A DNA stretch of 64,000 nt, from NCBI GenBank assembly GCA_026003175.1, contig BPGT01000004.1, forward strand, positions 1-64,000, in the 5' to 3' direction. A program made the position numbers and the translations under genes. The first letter of the stretch is position 1; each line of letters begins with the position of its first letter. Origin of the DNA: Armatimonadota bacterium (GTDB lineage Bacteria; Armatimonadota; HRBIN16). Below the pieces are notes generated by a model. That model searched no databases, was not told where the DNA came from, and saw nothing but the letters and a program-made list of their open reading frames with translations. Shown here one piece after another: positions 51,040 to 60,648 of the stretch.

Positions 51040-53001
51040 ATGGGTAACACTGGCCACTTTCAAGGGCAGTATTTCTCGGGCAAAGGCGATGTGGAGTACT
51101 TGCAGCTGCTGGACACTGCACGCCGGATGTTTGACCCCGACCCCGAGCTGCAAAACCTGCCGATGCTGTATACCCCGCAATGGAACGGTTTTGTCGAGGG
51201 ACCCACGTGGAACGCTTGGTGGATACAGAACAGCTACGGGACCACCTACTGTGCGCTACCGTTCCTGCTAGAGCCGTATCTCACTTTTTTGCAGAACGCG
51301 CAGGATTTGTGGTTTGACCAGATGGGCGACGGCAAGACCGTGCGTCCCTTCCAGATGGGCGAACGCCGCTTCGACTGGATTCCGCCTGATGGTTGCTTAT
51401 GTGATGCTGCTGCGCCGGGCTGGTTCGTGGCAAAACAAGGCGATGGGCGGGTGGACATCCACGATTGGGGCATGGAGTTTACGGCAGCAGGATTGTTGAT
51501 GCAGGCGGAACTGCTGTTGATTAGTCGCAACCCTGAAGCCATCGACCGCTACCTGCCCAAACTGGAGCGCTGCGCGGAGTTCATCGAAAGCAGGCGAGAT
51601 CCGAGAAACAACCTTTTCCTCGCAGGACCGGCTGGGAACTTGCTCGCCCCCAGTTATGCAGGCTGGAAGCGTCCGGACGGCACATACGATATGGCATATC
51701 TCGCCGGATTGTCTATCACGACCATCGCTGCGCTGGACAGGCTTATCGAGTTGGAGAAGCTGGCAGGCAATGCACGCAAGGCACGCCTGTACACGGGGCG
51801 GCGTGAGCGAGCGCGCAGGGGGCTGGCGCTGCTGACCACGGAGGAGGGGTACTTCATCAAATCGCTGGACCCCGACGGCACGAAACACGGTGTGTACGGC
51901 GCGCCAAAGCACGGCTACTTCGAAGCCCCGCCCAACCACGACGCCATCTGTTTCCGTGTTGTGGACGATGAGCAGGCACAGCGCATCTACGCCAAGATGG
52001 CTTCCATCCCCGGCTTGCGCCCGTACGATTTCATCCTGCCCAACTACCCATCACTGGACGACATGTACACGAAACCGGAGGGCTTGTGGGCTTTTGGCAC
52101 ATGGGTAAACGGCGGTCACTGGTCTACCTGCGAGGCGCGCATGATAATGGCGTACTACCGCCTGGGCAAACATGAGGATGCCCGCCGCTCGATGAAGCGG
52201 TTGCTGGACTTCGCCCGCCGGTTTCGCCTGGATAACCCGCTGGTAAAGTTTGGCAGCGACGTGTATCAGCCGGGAGAACCCATCAACATCACTTACGACG
52301 CCTTTGGTCCCCCTGCCGCGATGGTGCGTGGGCTGTTCGAGTATCTCTACCGCGCCGACGGGTTGACGTTGATACCGCATATACCGGCTGGTATCACCGA
52401 ATTGCATCAGCGCTTCCCGGTGCGCCTGGGCAAGAAGCGTTTATACCTGTCTGCGGCGGGGCAGGGGAGTGTGCGCAGGGTGCTGGTCAACGGTAAAGAC
52501 TGGCAATGGCATGACGAAACGTCGGCGTTTCTGCCTGAGGGGCATACGCCAGAGGAGGCGACGATACAGGTAGTACTGGGTGATGCAAAGCCCACCCGTG
52601 TACCCAAGCCTGCCGTGCCCGTTCCTGCGAAGTCGGTGCTGAGCGAGTTCGCGAAAGTGTCCGCGCCAGCGTCACTGGCGCCGCTCAGGGAAAGGGTATC
52701 TACCTTCGCCCTTTTCCTGCAGCGATTAGAGCAGGCGGGGTTGGCTCAGACCTGCGAAGCAGCCCACGCCCAGCTGATACTGAGGCAGTGGTTGACGATA
52801 ATCCGGCGCATGGAGTTGCAGAGTGCGGGTAAACTCCCGCGACTGCCAGAACCGTCACAAACGGCTGCCGACAAGAGCTACACTGACACCCTGACAAAAC
52901 TGTGCGACGGGCTGCAGAAGGCGCTGGACAGCTGTGCCGATTCACGCCTTGTTGAGAAACGCCGTATTTATGAGGTATGGCAGACGGTGAAGGGAGAGTA
53001 G
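51040..53001 (+). CDS. Six-hairpin glycosidase-like protein
   Basis: 653 aa, no signal peptide. The (alpha/alpha)6 pattern runs over residues ~10-470 (TWNAWWIQNSYGTTYCALPF, WGMEFTAAGLLMQAELLLIS, PEGLWAFGTWVNGGHWSTCE, HEDARRSMKRLLDFARRF), and a beta domain follows (LTLIPHIPAGITELHQRFPV). Candidate acids lie in HDWGME and KPEG. Trehalase, glucoamylase and rhamnosidase families share this fold, and I cannot choose one. The ~120 C-terminal residues are a helical extra domain. ATG 51040 is seven bases after GGAGG; the open frame farther upstream is translated MITE and tRNA DNA. Confidence 0.8.
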   Translation: MGNTGHFQGQYFSGKGDVEYLQLLDTARRMFDPDPELQNLPMLYTPQWNGFVEGPTWNAWWIQNSYGTTYCALPFLLEPYLTFLQNAQDLWFDQMGDGKTVRPFQMGERRFDWIPPDGCLCDAAAPGWFVAKQGDGRVDIHDWGMEFTAAGLLMQAELLLISRNPEAIDRYLPKLERCAEFIESRRDPRNNLFLAGPAGNLLAPSYAGWKRPDGTYDMAYLAGLSITTIAALDRLIELEKLAGNARKARLYTGRRERARRGLALLTTEEGYFIKSLDPDGTKHGVYGAPKHGYFEAPPNHDAICFRVVDDEQAQRIYAKMASIPGLRPYDFILPNYPSLDDMYTKPEGLWAFGTWVNGGHWSTCEARMIMAYYRLGKHEDARRSMKRLLDFARRFRLDNPLVKFGSDVYQPGEPINITYDAFGPPAAMVRGLFEYLYRADGLTLIPHIPAGITELHQRFPVRLGKKRLYLSAAGQGSVRRVLVNGKDWQWHDETSAFLPEGHTPEEATIQVVLGDAKPTRVPKPAVPVPAKSVLSEFAKVSAPASLAPLRERVSTFALFLQRLEQAGLAQTCEAAHAQLILRQWLTIIRRMELQSAGKLPRLPEPSQTAADKSYTDTLTKLCDGLQKALDSCADSRLVEKRRIYEVWQTVKGE

Positions 53002-53036
53002 CTACAAGGAGAGGCTGCATCCGAGCCGTCGCTTGT

Positions 53037-53125
53037 GTGTCATTGCGAGGGTGCTTTGGCACCCGAAGCAATCCCCTTCGCGCTCGGTGGGGATGGCTTC
53101 GCCGCTTCGCGGCTCGCAACGACAC
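53037..53125. repeat. Dispersed repeat with ends TGTCATTGCGAG / CTCGCAACGACA
   Basis: About 89 bp with inverted ends (GTCATTGCGAG and CTCGCAACGAC) and inner hairpins (GGTGCTTTGGCACC, GCCGCTTCGCGGC). The motif TCATTGCGAGG also begins at 63970 at the right edge. Such palindromic units are scattered in many bacterial genomes. Confidence 0.7.
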
Positions 53126-53134
53126 TGCAGCTGC

Positions 53135-54955
53135 TTACTTCTTAATATGCTTGCGCTTGGCACGGTCGATGCCGGCGTCGCGCCTCTTCTCGTCCAGATG
53201 CCACAACCCGCTGCGCAGGTAAAACGCCTGAAACGCGCTCAACACGGACGCAACCCGTCTGCGTCTGGTGCGCCGGATGACGTTGACTTCGCTGAGAATG
53301 CTCAGGAACTCCATGCCTCCGCGATGCGTGCTCAGAATCTCGCAGATGATGTCGAAGGTGGGGTAGCTCTGCGCCATGCGGGTGCTCATGTCCAGCAGCT
53401 CTTCGTAGCGGGTGCGGCTGATGTGCACGCGCTGGTCCAACGTGTCTTCCCAGCGCACCTTGAAGACGAACGGGTCTTCAGTGCGGGTCAGGGTAAACAC
53501 CAGTCCGGACACCGCCTCGCGCGTGGAGTACCAGTCCAGCAAGCCGAAGATAAGTCGTTCCTCCTGGTTCACGTACACCTCGGTGAAGTGCTTACCGGTT
53601 GTCTCATCAATGAACGTTACCTGCTGGAACTTTGGGTGTTCCTGGAAGAAACCGGCGGGAATCTGGCAAAGGGGGAAGGTACCAATCTCCTTGTGGCGCG
53701 CTTTGACCACGCACTGCACGCTTTCGGGCACCGGAAAAATGGTTATCTCGCTTTCTTCGTCGTCCACGTCCTGCGCTACAGGGTCCATGATATCGGAGCG
53801 CAGGGTGCCCGATAGCCCTTCGTCCTCGAGGTCAAACTCTAGCGGTTCGCCCTCCTCGGTGTAGAACTGCACCTCGGGGAAGCGCAGGCTCTCCGGTATC
53901 TCGAAGAGATAGGCTGGCAGATTCTCCTTATTGATGAACCGGGTGCCGCCTAGCCACATAACCCGTTCATCCTGCCTCAACGACAGGGTAATGGTTTCGA
54001 GGTCGTTCGTGTAGGTGGGATCGCTGGAGGTCAGGTCGAAGAAGGCGCGCGCCAGCTCTTCGGCAGTGACCACTCCCGGCGACTGTAATACGCGCTGCAC
54101 CATACCTTCCACGTCCTCTACCGATAGTACCAGCGGCTCCGCCATGAGTTGCGCTAGCACGCCCGCCATCTGTTTGGCTTGAGGGCGTATCGCCTCGATC
54201 CATTGAGGAACCCATTCTGCCAGCGCCCAGTGCGCCACCGGATCCAGCGTGTCTGCTGCCTGCATGGGGAACGAGACGATACCTTCCGCCTCCAGCAGGC
54301 TCTGATATGCCCTGAGCGCGTGGAAAGATTCAGGGTCCCTGTACCACTGCAGGAATGCGACAAAACGGGCGGGCAATGGGGTGCCTGCGCTGCGTAGTAA
54401 GGCGATAACCGATTCAAGCGAGCCGTCGAATTTCGAGTGCTTTCGCAGCATCTTCCGCGCCTCGGCGAGGTCCACATAGTTATAGAACGCCACATCCTCT
54501 GCGTTGTCGTAATCGGTGCGAAGGAGCCACTCCCGCAAGCCAATACGGTTGTCCGGCAGACGGAAGAAGTGTTCATCCGATAGCCGATAGACCACCACCG
54601 CCATCGCTTGCGGCGTGCGATGGTACACCTCAGCAAGCAGGTAGGCAAGCGATTCCAGCGAAACAGGTTGCCCGGTGTTGCGCAGGATGTTCTCCACAAC
54701 CGCGTGGACAGGGCGTGCGCGATCTTCAAAACGCGTAGAAATCGTCCACCGTCGCTCGGTGGATATGAACAGGTCTGAGTTAGCACCCAGCACGTAGCGC
54801 AGGATGTCCATGTCCAGCGCCGGCAGGTTGCAGGCATTCTGCAGTTCCGACATCTTGGCGGGCTCTCTGAAATGCAGTAACGTGCTGGTCACAGTGGCTC
54901 TCAGGAAAGCCTGTGCAATTGTCTCTATATCTGGTGCGGTAACAGAGTTGCTCAC
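53135..54955 (-). CDS. Large cytoplasmic protein with winged-helix-like N-terminus, unknown
   Basis: 606 aa, acidic, no membrane segment. The first ~200 residues look like repeated winged-helix units (FREPAKMSELQNACNLPALD, QPVSLESLAYLLAEVYHRTP), suggesting DNA or protein binding. The rest is mixed alpha/beta with an acidic patch (DVDDEESEITIF) and a basic end (RRTRRRRVASVLSAF, KRKHIKK). No family is recognised. It overlaps the end of rimO by four bases, so it is co-expressed with it. Confidence 0.75.
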   Translation of the reverse strand: MSNSVTAPDIETIAQAFLRATVTSTLLHFREPAKMSELQNACNLPALDMDILRYVLGANSDLFISTERRWTISTRFEDRARPVHAVVENILRNTGQPVSLESLAYLLAEVYHRTPQAMAVVVYRLSDEHFFRLPDNRIGLREWLLRTDYDNAEDVAFYNYVDLAEARKMLRKHSKFDGSLESVIALLRSAGTPLPARFVAFLQWYRDPESFHALRAYQSLLEAEGIVSFPMQAADTLDPVAHWALAEWVPQWIEAIRPQAKQMAGVLAQLMAEPLVLSVEDVEGMVQRVLQSPGVVTAEELARAFFDLTSSDPTYTNDLETITLSLRQDERVMWLGGTRFINKENLPAYLFEIPESLRFPEVQFYTEEGEPLEFDLEDEGLSGTLRSDIMDPVAQDVDDEESEITIFPVPESVQCVVKARHKEIGTFPLCQIPAGFFQEHPKFQQVTFIDETTGKHFTEVYVNQEERLIFGLLDWYSTREAVSGLVFTLTRTEDPFVFKVRWEDTLDQRVHISRTRYEELLDMSTRMAQSYPTFDIICEILSTHRGGMEFLSILSEVNVIRRTRRRRVASVLSAFQAFYLRSGLWHLDEKRRDAGIDRAKRKHIKK

Positions 54956-56349
54956 GGCAAAACCTCCTCCTTCTGTCCGGCAATCACCGGCAGGTTAGTA
55001 GTGCTTTCGGCTATCAGGTCGTAGGCGGTAGCGTCGGTAATTCGTACAGTGATGAACTCACCCGGTTGGACGTTCCTTGCCCGCACGAGCACTGTCCCGT
55101 CCACCTCTGGCGCGTCGCGGAAGGAGCGGGCTATCCAGAGATGGCGTTGGGCTGGGTGCGCGGTTTCCACCAGCACCTCCATTTCGCGCCCAATCCACGC
55201 CCGGTTGCGTGCCAGCGAAATGCGTTGCTGCAGGCGCATCAGTCGATCGTAGCGGTGCTGAGCGACACGAGAGGGCACGCGGTTAGGTAGCTTTTCGGCA
55301 GGCGTGCCGTCCTCCGGCGAGAAGAGGAATACCCCTGCTCTGTCCAGCTGAGCCTCCTCGAGAAACGAAAGCAGGTTGGCGAAGTGCTCCTCCGTTTCAC
55401 CCGGGAAGCCCACGATGAAGGTGCTGCGTATGGTCATGTCCGGGTTCGCTTCGCGCAGACGGCGAATCAGGCGCAGGTAAGGCTCTCTGCCCGGTGGACG
55501 CATCATCGCCCGCAGAATCTCGTCGTCCGCGTGTTGCAGGGGCATGTCCACATAAGGCACAACGCCGGGCGTACTCGCCAGCACATCTATCACTGCATCT
55601 GTCACGCGCGAAGGATAGCAATACAACACACGAATCCAGCGGAACACGCCCATCTCAGACAGCTCACGCAGCAAAAGGGGCAACATCTGTTTGCCGTAAA
55701 GGTCCAGTCCATACTGCGTGCTGTCCTGAGCGATGAGATTGACCTCCTGCACGCCACGCCGCGCGAGGTCTTCCGCCTCCGCCAGCACACGTTCCAGCGG
55801 TTTGCTCACATGTCCACCGCGAAAAGCGGGGATAGCACAAAAGGTGCATTTGTGGTCGCAGCCTTCAGAAATCTTCAGATACGCGCTCCAGGGGGCGGTA
55901 GAGAGCACACGCGTACCTGTTTGCGCCCAGCGATGCTGCGGGGGCGTATGCTCCACTACGGGGCGCTCCTGCGACAGGGTACGCTCCACAATCTCATGGA
56001 TACGCGCCATCTGCCCCACACCGATCAGCGCATCTACCTCAGGTACCTGCTCTAACAGCTTCTGTCCGTATCGCTGTGAGAGACAGCCGGCGACAATGAC
56101 CTTCGCTCCGCGGCGGCGTTTCCAGCGCAGCGCGTTGCGGATGGCGGACAACGACTCCTCCTTCGCGCTGGCGATGAATCCGCAGGTGTTGACGATGAGC
56201 ACGTCGGCGCGAGATGTATCAGCGGTTAGCGTGTAGCCGTGCTCCGCCAGCACACCCAGCATCTCCTCGGCGTCCACCACATTTTTGGCGCAGCCGAGGT
56301 TCACTACCGCCACCGAAGGAGATTGTCCGTTGGAACGACCTGTCGCCAT
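54952..56349 (-). CDS. rimO: Ribosomal protein uS12 methylthiotransferase RimO
   Basis: 465 aa. N-terminal UPF0004 domain with Cys (NLGCAKNVVDAEEML, VNTCGFI, VAGCLSQRY), radical-SAM motif SEGCDHKCTFCAIP and family sequence FRGGHVSKPLE, and a C-terminal TRAM domain. It adds a methylthio group to Asp of ribosomal protein S12. NLGCAKNVVDSE-like wording distinguishes RimO from MiaB. Uses two [4Fe-4S] clusters, supplied by the SUF system here. Confidence 0.95.
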   Translation of the reverse strand: MATGRSNGQSPSVAVVNLGCAKNVVDAEEMLGVLAEHGYTLTADTSRADVLIVNTCGFIASAKEESLSAIRNALRWKRRRGAKVIVAGCLSQRYGQKLLEQVPEVDALIGVGQMARIHEIVERTLSQERPVVEHTPPQHRWAQTGTRVLSTAPWSAYLKISEGCDHKCTFCAIPAFRGGHVSKPLERVLAEAEDLARRGVQEVNLIAQDSTQYGLDLYGKQMLPLLLRELSEMGVFRWIRVLYCYPSRVTDAVIDVLASTPGVVPYVDMPLQHADDEILRAMMRPPGREPYLRLIRRLREANPDMTIRSTFIVGFPGETEEHFANLLSFLEEAQLDRAGVFLFSPEDGTPAEKLPNRVPSRVAQHRYDRLMRLQQRISLARNRAWIGREMEVLVETAHPAQRHLWIARSFRDAPEVDGTVLVRARNVQPGEFITVRITDATAYDLIAESTTNLPVIAGQKEEVLP

Positions 56350-56555
56350 ACACTCCTCACAAAAAATCGCACTTGCGTGCGCACATTAAGTATACCACGT
56401 TCACAGGGGACAGGTCAAAGAGGGGGGGCACAATAGGTTACGTAACCGTCACCATTCGCCCGAAGCCTGCGAACCGCCGAACAGACCACCCACCACCAGA
56501 AGACGCGACGGAGCACGCCCTCCACATCAGCCATGCCCCGCCGCCTCCGTAACGT

Positions 56556-57008
56556 TCACTCATCCCCCATCGCACCAAAGTTGCGCACGAGGATGCCGAA
56601 GTCGAATAGGGTGACCTCCTCGTCGCCGTCCAGATCGGCATCGGCGTTCCAGTTGGTGTCGCCCGGCACGCTGCCAAACGCCGCCACCAACGCACCGAAA
56701 TCAAACAGCGTCACCTCGTTGTCCCCGTCGATGTCGCCATTGGTCAGCGACACATCCACGCCGGTCACGTCCGCACTGGAAACCACGACACCCGACACCA
56801 CCACGCGCAGCCAGTGGCTGGCTTTGAAGGCGATGTCATAAGTGCCCGCCTGCACGTTGGGGATGCTGTAGTTCCCATTGCTATCGGTATAAATGGTCTC
56901 GGTACGCACGGGGTTGCCGTTCTGGCGCAGCTGAACCGTGATGGCTACCTGCGCCGGGTCACCAGTGTAATCACCCAGTTGGAGGTTGCCTCTGATGCTG
57001 AAGGCAGC
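56556..57008 (-). pseudogene. Carboxypeptidase-regulatory-like/dockerin-like domain cut off by an amber codon
   Basis: The frame is continuous with the HAF gene except for TAG at 57009-57011. It reads IRGNLQLGDYTGDPAQVAIT and a Cna-B/CarboxypepD_reg-like fold (GNYSIPNVQAGTYDIAFKAS), then two dockerin-like calcium loops (NGDIDGDNEVTLFDFGALVA and DADLDGDEEVTLFDFGILVR). No start codon with ribosome site is near the stop. It is either read through, a lost C-terminus, or a sequencing error in one base. Confidence 0.75.
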
Positions 57009-58079
57009 CTAGGTGTCCAGCAAGAATGCCTCGTCGCGTCCGGTGGCGGCGTTATAACCCTGACCCACAATAAATCGCCCGTTCGAGGAGATTCCCCATG
57101 CGATTGAAAGGCGCGAGCCGTTGCTCAACAGCGCGGCGTAGGTCAGGTTAAGGTCTTCCACCTGCGTGGTGGCAGTGCCCACATTCCAGCGCACGGCGCG
57201 TCGCTGACGGTTCGGCAAGCTGGAAAAGCCCACGATAACATCGCCGCGGATATCGAAAGCCTCTCCTGCATTGCCGCCCAGATGCGCGAGTTGTTCTGGC
57301 TGCCAGTTGTTCACCTCGCGCCACATCACAGGGTAGTAGCTACCGCCCCAAAAGTTGCCCGTGTTCCCGACAGCAATCGTGCCGTCGCCAGAGACCTCGC
57401 GGGGCACGCAACCGTAGTGCCCCGATACGGGGTTCAGGAACGCCCAAGCAGCCACGCTGCCATCGCTGTTCAAGCGGAACACAACCCCTTTGTAGCCCCA
57501 TCGATTGCCGTGTCCGAAAGCCACCACGGTGCGCGCATCATCGGAAATGCCGTATGCCTCCCCAAGATACATATCCCCCGGTACTGCATAGGTATGCACA
57601 AGGGGTGGGTTCGTATTCAGTTCCCATACAGCGGGTAAGTTATTACCCGATGGCGACCGTGCCTTCCCCACTGCGTGGGAGCCTGACGGAGTGATATCCA
57701 CAGCCCAGCAGAAGCTGGGCGCGGGGGGCAACCACTGGAAGTTATTCGGAGGTGTCCACATAAACGCACGTTGAACAGGGTCGAAATCCCAGAACCCGAC
57801 TGCTTTGCTTCCGTCAGCGGCGACGGCTATAAGGTACGAGGAAGCATATACCTGTGTTATGGTGCTTGTCTGGCGGTTCCAGACGACGGCGTAGCCATTC
57901 GCGCGACCAACAACGGTTGTGCCGTCGTTAGAGACATCGTAAGCAAAGCTGGAACCCCCTGTTGGCGTGAGCGTGCCTAGCCAGGTCAGCGATTGCGCCT
58001 CGCCGCGCATCCCTACGCTAAGCATCGCGCTCAACACCAGCAATGCCGGCAGTAGCCAGTAGCCACGAAGTGTCTTCAT
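57009..58079 (-). CDS. Secreted HAF-repeat protein
   Basis: 356 aa. A signal peptide (LLPALLVLSAMLSVGMRGEAQS) is followed by HAF-type repeats: GGSSFAYDVSNDGTTVVG, AVDITPSGSHAVGKA, AYGISDDARTVVAFG, REVSGDGTIAVG and AWGISSNGRFIVGQG. These form a beta-propeller-like extracellular domain of unknown role. ATG 58079 is nine bases behind AGGAGG. The end AFLLDT is at an amber codon, after which the same frame continues as a dockerin-like domain (56556-57008). Confidence 0.85.
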   Translation of the reverse strand: MKTLRGYWLLPALLVLSAMLSVGMRGEAQSLTWLGTLTPTGGSSFAYDVSNDGTTVVGRANGYAVVWNRQTSTITQVYASSYLIAVAADGSKAVGFWDFDPVQRAFMWTPPNNFQWLPPAPSFCWAVDITPSGSHAVGKARSPSGNNLPAVWELNTNPPLVHTYAVPGDMYLGEAYGISDDARTVVAFGHGNRWGYKGVVFRLNSDGSVAAWAFLNPVSGHYGCVPREVSGDGTIAVGNTGNFWGGSYYPVMWREVNNWQPEQLAHLGGNAGEAFDIRGDVIVGFSSLPNRQRRAVRWNVGTATTQVEDLNLTYAALLSNGSRLSIAWGISSNGRFIVGQGYNAATGRDEAFLLDT

Positions 58080-58177
58080 TGTCACGAACCTCCTTCCTCA
58101 ATGCTTTGTGGTAACCTGCCCAGAAAGAAAAGGTGGACGTGTTGAGCTACTCATGCTTTCAGTACTTGTTGCATCGT

Positions 58178-58207
58178 ATTATAGTGTATTGTATGCACGG
58201 GTGTCAA
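58178..58207 (-). promoter_or_regulatory. Promoter of the HAF-repeat gene
   Basis: Minus strand: perfect TTGACA (58202-58207), 18-bp spacer, perfect TATAAT (58178-58183). A MITE end lies 10 bp upstream of the -35. Confidence 0.85.
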
Positions 58208-58217
58208 GCAGTTGTGA

Positions 58218-58403
58218 GAGGGTGTTTGAGAATTGTTGAGAAGTGGATGCAGAGCAAGGAGAGAGGCGTTCTTGCTACTCCTTGTCCTACCTCACCCCCG
58301 TCCCCTCTCCGACGAGGAGAGGGGCGTTCCCCCTTCCCTCGCAGGGAAGGGGGCAGGGGGGTAGGTGATCTATTCATTCTAACCACCAATTTCGAACACC
58401 CTC
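58218..58403 (+). mobile_element. 186-bp MITE, diverged copy
   Basis: Same family but with many substitutions (GAGGGTGTTTGAG at the left end, GATCTATTCATTCTAACC at the right). No clear target duplication is seen, so it is older than its neighbours. The left end points to the HAF promoter. Confidence 0.88.
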
Positions 58404-58412
58404 GTACAGTCT

Positions 58413-58598
58413 GAGGGTGTTCGAGAATTGTTGAGAAGTTGGTTGTAGCGCAAGGAGAGAGGCGTTCTTGCTATCCCTGCCTTACCTCACCCCCGTCCCC
58501 TCTCCTACGAGGAGAGGGGCGTTCCCCCTTCCCTTGCAGGGAAGGGGGCAAGGGGGTTAGGTTATCTATCCATTCAACCAGCAATTTCGAACACCCTC
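58413..58598 (+). mobile_element. 186-bp MITE upstream of rplU
   Basis: Identical in type to 45488 and 50780. The perfect 9-bp duplication GTACAGTCT is at 58404-58412 and 58599-58607. It was inserted beside the older copy, and its right duplication ends on the first T of the rplU -35. Confidence 0.93.
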
Positions 58599-58606
58599 GT
58601 ACAGTC

Positions 58607-58635
58607 TTGACAAAGAGCATTTTGTTCGGTAAAAT
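58607..58635 (+). promoter_or_regulatory. Promoter of rplU-rpmA
   Basis: TTGACA (58607-58612), 17-bp spacer, TAAAAT (58630-58635), followed by a 46-bp leader to the rplU ATG. Confidence 0.88.
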
Positions 58636-58681
58636 CCTACAGGTGTTTGAACACAATTCGCTGAGAGAAGCGGGGTTAGCC

Positions 58682-58993
58682 ATGCTCGCTATCGTCAGAA
58701 CAGGTGGAAAACAGTATAAGGTAGAACCCGATACCATCCTGCGTGTGGAAAAGCTACCGGTGGCAGAGGGGCAGACCGTTGAGCTCACCGAGGTGCTGCT
58801 GGTGCGGGATGAGAACGGTCTGCGCGTGGGCACGCCCACGGTACCTAATGCAAAGGTGGTTGCCGAAGTGGTGCGCCACGTGAAGGGCAAGAAGGTTATC
58901 GGGTTTACGTATAAACCGAAGAAGAACGAACGACGCCGCTATGGACATCGGCAGTGGCAAACTGTTCTTCGGGTGCAGAGCATCGAAGCGTAG
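58682..58993 (+). CDS. rplU: 50S ribosomal protein L21
   Basis: 103 aa, normal length. Start [20 protein letters not shown], then [18 protein letters not shown] and the basic [19 protein letters not shown] with YGHRQ. ATG 58682; the in-frame extension into the MITE is rejected because the promoter lies between. Followed by rpmA and obgE as is usual. Confidence 0.96.
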   Translation: MLAIVRTGGKQYKVEPDTILRVEKLPVAEGQTVELTEVLLVRDENGLRVGTPTVPNAKVVAEVVRHVKGKKVIGFTYKPKKNERRRYGHRQWQTVLRVQSIEA

Positions 58994-59009
58994 AGTGAGG
59001 TGAGGCAAA

Positions 59010-59282
59010 TTGGCACATAAGAAAGGTGTGGGTAGCTCCCGCAACGGGCGAGATAGCAAGTCGAAGCGCCTCGGCGTGAAGGAATACGCGGGTGAGTTCG
59101 TGAAGGCGGGGAGCATCATCATCCGCCAGCGAGGCACCAAGTTCAAGCCCGGCAAGAACGTGGGCATGGGCGGCGATTACACGCTGTTCGCCCTGGTGGA
59201 TGGCGTGGTGAAGTACGAAAGCAACGACAAGAAGAATCGCCGCGTGAGCGTGGTGCCAAGAACAGAAACGGTTACCGCGTAG
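59010..59282 (+). CDS. rpmA: 50S ribosomal protein L27
   Basis: 90 aa. [40 protein letters not shown] and [20 protein letters not shown] match L27. The start codon is TTG (59010), behind GTGAGG. The N-terminus begins directly AHKKG without the cleavable leader of Firmicutes. Confidence 0.96.
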   Translation: MAHKKGVGSSRNGRDSKSKRLGVKEYAGEFVKAGSIIIRQRGTKFKPGKNVGMGGDYTLFALVDGVVKYESNDKKNRRVSVVPRTETVTA

Positions 59283-59295
59283 ATTCGCTGGATGA

Positions 59296-60647
<1,352 letters not shown>

Positions 60648-60648
<1 letters not shown>

